DNA from: Paracoccaceae bacterium
GTDB taxonomy: Bacteria; Pseudomonadota; Alphaproteobacteria; Rhodobacterales; Rhodobacteraceae
Assembly: GCA_003565055.1 (NCBI GenBank)
Contig: PXDM01000095.1
Location: forward strand, 1 to 7,535
Length of the DNA stretch: 7,535 nt
Reading direction: 5' to 3'
This document shows positions 5,320 to 7,535 of the stretch, piece by piece (the stretch's first letter is position 1; each line of letters starts with the position of its first letter). Under the pieces are notes generated by a model, which did not search any database, was not told the DNA's origin, and worked only from the letters and a program-made list of their open reading frames with translations. The position numbers were made by a program, and so were the translations under genes.

Positions 5320-6329
5320 CTCAAATAATCCGCAAGTGTCAAGCGTGATAGGCGCGCAGTCATCGCGAAGATAAGATCCAATTGGGTCATTGCGTTTTCT
5401 AATTGAATTGCAGTTTCATGAGGATCAGCAGACAGCAACTCTGCTCGCGCTATCGACAGAGCTGTCTCTTCAGCACCGGCCCGCGTTATCGCACTCGACG
5501 TTCGCTCTTCCACAATACCAATACGAGCGGACAAATCAATCAACCCAGAGGCGCCATTTAACAGAGTGTACGCCGCCGCATCCAGAGCCGATCGTTTTTC
5601 ATCTAAATCCGTGAAATAGCTATCCTCACCGAGCAATGCTCCCTTTGCAAGGCCGGCAAGGGTCGTACGAAACGCCTGATCTTCCGCTGTCGTGTTCGCG
5701 TTGACTCTGATACCATCTCCGAGATCAACTGCCGCCGGTAGCTTCACGCCACCAAGGTAACCAACCTCATCGAAGCGACCGTCCTCTGCAAACCAATCAT
5801 CAATGAATTGCGAAAACCCGGCTGAGTCAAGGCTGGGTATTTGCTGCAGGTCACTCTTCAATTCTGAAAGAATTACATCAGCAGATGCAAGCGCCGGTCT
5901 GTCACTAGCGACGCCAGCAAAAATGCTACGGCCGGCAATCGTCGTGTTAACTTTACCCACAGTCGATTCGAAGCCGTTACGAAAGGAAGTCGTCGATCGC
6001 TCGATCTGCGCAGCGTCCGCAACGTTGTTCAGGCTCAGCACATCCGTTGAAATGCGCTCGACATCCGAGTGTATGTTTTCCAGAGCTCTTTGTTGTCCGG
6101 ATAAAAGAGTAAGCAGGCTGTCTCCAACACTTTTGTGAACGCCCGCAGCTTCGATTTTTTGATCGAGCGATGCCAGGATCGCCAGATCGCCATTCAGGTG
6201 CTTGACTTTGTCCCGGACAACACCCGTTGTCATTTCCTTTGAGAGCGTTGCTACACTCTCTTGCATACGAGCGCTTTGCCGAGACAGCATGAGCTGTCGC
6301 GACATATCACCTATTGTAGAGCTTATCAT
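5316..6329 (-). CDS. flgL: Hook-filament junction protein FlgL (HAP3), flagellin family
   Basis: 337-residue protein exported through the flagellar type III apparatus, which forms the second junction zone between FlgK and the flagellin filament. It shows the flagellin-like plan: a helical, heptad-rich N-terminal region (MISSTIGDMSRQLMLSRQSA through about residue 130), a variable central part, and a helical C-terminal region ending LDLIFAMTARLSRLTLADYL followed by a final R. There is no signal peptide and no cysteine, as expected. The identity as FlgL rather than flagellin rests on the C-terminus, the neighbours flgK and flgI, and the length. The start at 6329 is 3 bases after the flgK stop and is served by GGAG inside the flgK 3' end (spacing 9). 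The first codons include ATA twice (ATG ATA ... ACA ATA), rare in GC-rich alphaproteobacterial genes. Confidence 0.94.
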   Translation of the reverse strand: MISSTIGDMSRQLMLSRQSARMQESVATLSKEMTTGVVRDKVKHLNGDLAILASLDQKIEAAGVHKSVGDSLLTLLSGQQRALENIHSDVERISTDVLSLNNVADAAQIERSTTSFRNGFESTVGKVNTTIAGRSIFAGVASDRPALASADVILSELKSDLQQIPSLDSAGFSQFIDDWFAEDGRFDEVGYLGGVKLPAAVDLGDGIRVNANTTAEDQAFRTTLAGLAKGALLGEDSYFTDLDEKRSALDAAAYTLLNGASGLIDLSARIGIVEERTSSAITRAGAEETALSIARAELLSADPHETAIQLENAMTQLDLIFAMTARLSRLTLADYLR

Positions 6330-6332
6330 AGC

Positions 6333-7535
6333 TTAGATCTCCATAAGCGTGCGCATCATGGCATCGATTGTCGAGAGCACGCGCGCATTTGCGGAATAGG
6401 CCTGCTCAAGGATAAGCAGCTTGCTGAGTTCGGCATCAGTATCAACACCTTTAGAGGCCAATGTCTCATTGAGCATTGTGAATTTCCCAACCCGTAAGCT
6501 TTTTTCCTGATCGACAAACAGCCTTTCAGTGCCGATAAGTGATATAATATCTGTGATATGGCCTTGAACATCACGCATCGTCGAAACTGAGCCTGAACCC
6601 TCTGAATTTCGTTGCAATGCGCTTACCATACGATCAATGTTGAAATTGTCGGAAACACCAGTTGGTCCAGCAGGTTGCGCTCTGAGGAGAGCGGGGTTTG
6701 CCAGAATCTCGGAGTTCACCTTGATATCGGCGGAAATTCCTGAATCATTTTCCGTATCATATCCCGTGAACACATCCTGTCCCCGCATGCTGAAAAGACC
6801 AAATACTCGTGTTTCGTTCGAGTCCGGATCTATTGATGTACCTGTCGCCAGAGACTCTTCAGTGAAACGGTCAATCAGGTCAGATGCAAATCTATCGAGG
6901 CTTTCCAGGACCTGAGGTACGGAAACGTCTCTGACCTGGAGGTTCGCCCCAAGTTGACCTGATTCAACCATGATACTATCGGATGTAATCAGACGGTCAT
7001 TAATGCTGACTTCAGTCCTGGCAGTAAATAACGGCGGCTCAGATACTGTTGATAACTTGAATTCAGCTGCGTCGCGGTCAACGAGAATGGTTCCATCCTT
7101 TGCCAAGAGAAGAATGCGGCCGTCTTCGCGCGGAAACTCTCGAACCGGCAGTTTCTCCGCAACCTGGTCAATCAGGTTTTGCCGGTTGTCCATCAGACCT
7201 TCTGGAGCCCCTCCCAACAACGTCTGGCGTTGGATTTCCTTGTTGAGGTCCGCGATCCTCTCCAGCGTCGTGTTGAGCCATCTGATGTCGCGAGTGATCG
7301 CCGCGTCGGCGCGAGCACGTTCGGCCTGCAGCGATTCACTTATCCCCGAAATCTTGTTCGCCACAGAAAGAGCCGCTTGTGTGACCTGTTGGAGCACCGC
7401 AGGCTGATCAGGGGACAGGCGCGCCCGCTGGAGCGCAGAGTCGAGATTTGCAACAGTGTTCGACAAACTGCCGCTGTCGCCCGGTATGCCAAAACCAGTC
7501 TCGACTTTTTGCCAGAAGCTGCCGAGCACATTCGC
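6333..7535 (-). CDS. flgK: Hook-associated protein FlgK (HAP1), C-terminal 400 residues
   Basis: First hook-filament junction protein, exported by the flagellar type III system and sitting directly on the hook. The window holds the last 400 residues; the N-terminal D0 helix with its NxANxxTPGY motif lies beyond the right edge. Visible hallmarks are SLSNTVANLDSALQRARLSP with the following VLQQVTQAALSVANKI block, a long helical stretch to LNKEIQRQT, and APEGLMDNRQNLIDQVAEKL, the standard FlgK linker (D.RD.L...L type). The C-terminal D0 helix is LEQAYSANARVLSTIDAMM, ending in LMEI. The total length is probably a little under 500 residues, normal for the group. It is the first visible gene of the leftward flgK-flgL-flgI run. 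Composition in this part is only about half GC by sampling, lower than in ccmF. No frameshift or stop is seen. Confidence 0.95.
   Translation of the reverse strand, partial: ANVLGSFWQKVETGFGIPGDSGSLSNTVANLDSALQRARLSPDQPAVLQQVTQAALSVANKISGISESLQAERARADAAITRDIRWLNTTLERIADLNKEIQRQTLLGGAPEGLMDNRQNLIDQVAEKLPVREFPREDGRILLLAKDGTILVDRDAAEFKLSTVSEPPLFTARTEVSINDRLITSDSIMVESGQLGANLQVRDVSVPQVLESLDRFASDLIDRFTEESLATGTSIDPDSNETRVFGLFSMRGQDVFTGYDTENDSGISADIKVNSEILANPALLRAQPAGPTGVSDNFNIDRMVSALQRNSEGSGSVSTMRDVQGHITDIISLIGTERLFVDQEKSLRVGKFTMLNETLASKGVDTDAELSKLLILEQAYSANARVLSTIDAMMRTLMEI

Overview
The window looks like a chromosome segment from a marine or phototrophic alphaproteobacterium, most likely of the Rhodobacterales (Rhodobacter/Roseobacter group). 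The main reasons are the short CcmH without a fused CcmI, the ccmF-ccmH-crotonase gene string, the flgK-flgL-flgI gene order and an FnrL-type box. This assignment rests on gene content and recalled protein similarity, not on a database search. All seven genes are intact except the two cut by the window edges. I see no RNA genes, insertion sequences or CRISPR arrays, and no gene-free stretch longer than about 210 bases.

Left part (1-2749, minus strand, GC-rich): a leftward run of ccmF, ccmH and the start of an enoyl-CoA hydratase gene. CcmF and CcmH are haem-ligation components of system I cytochrome c maturation. The two genes overlap by four bases (ATGA). The crotonase gene follows after about 70 bases.

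Middle (2750-4206, plus strand, GC-rich): a 211-bp divergent intergenic region, then two overlapping half-size YeeE/YedE-family membrane proteins, which are putative importers of thiosulfate or a related sulfur compound. Their promoter region is the most information-rich non-coding part of the window. It has an FNR/FnrL-type box set for class II activation, and this is nested in a larger perfect 9-bp inverted repeat. A GC-rich hairpin after the second gene is a plausible terminator.

Right part (4207-7535, minus strand, visibly more AT-rich): the downstream end of a flagellar operon, flgK (5' end missing), flgL and flgI. It codes for hook-filament junction proteins 1 and 3 and the P-ring protein. 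The genes are 3 bases apart or overlap by 4. The composition and codon change falls in the short convergent gap between the second transporter gene and flgI, which makes that gap a likely junction of a horizontally moved flagellar cluster.

I found no convincing undescribed system. The points best worth a second look are the nested operator of the sulfur-transporter pair, the sharp composition boundary at about 4140-4210, and the placement of the transporter pair between ccmF and the flagellar genes.
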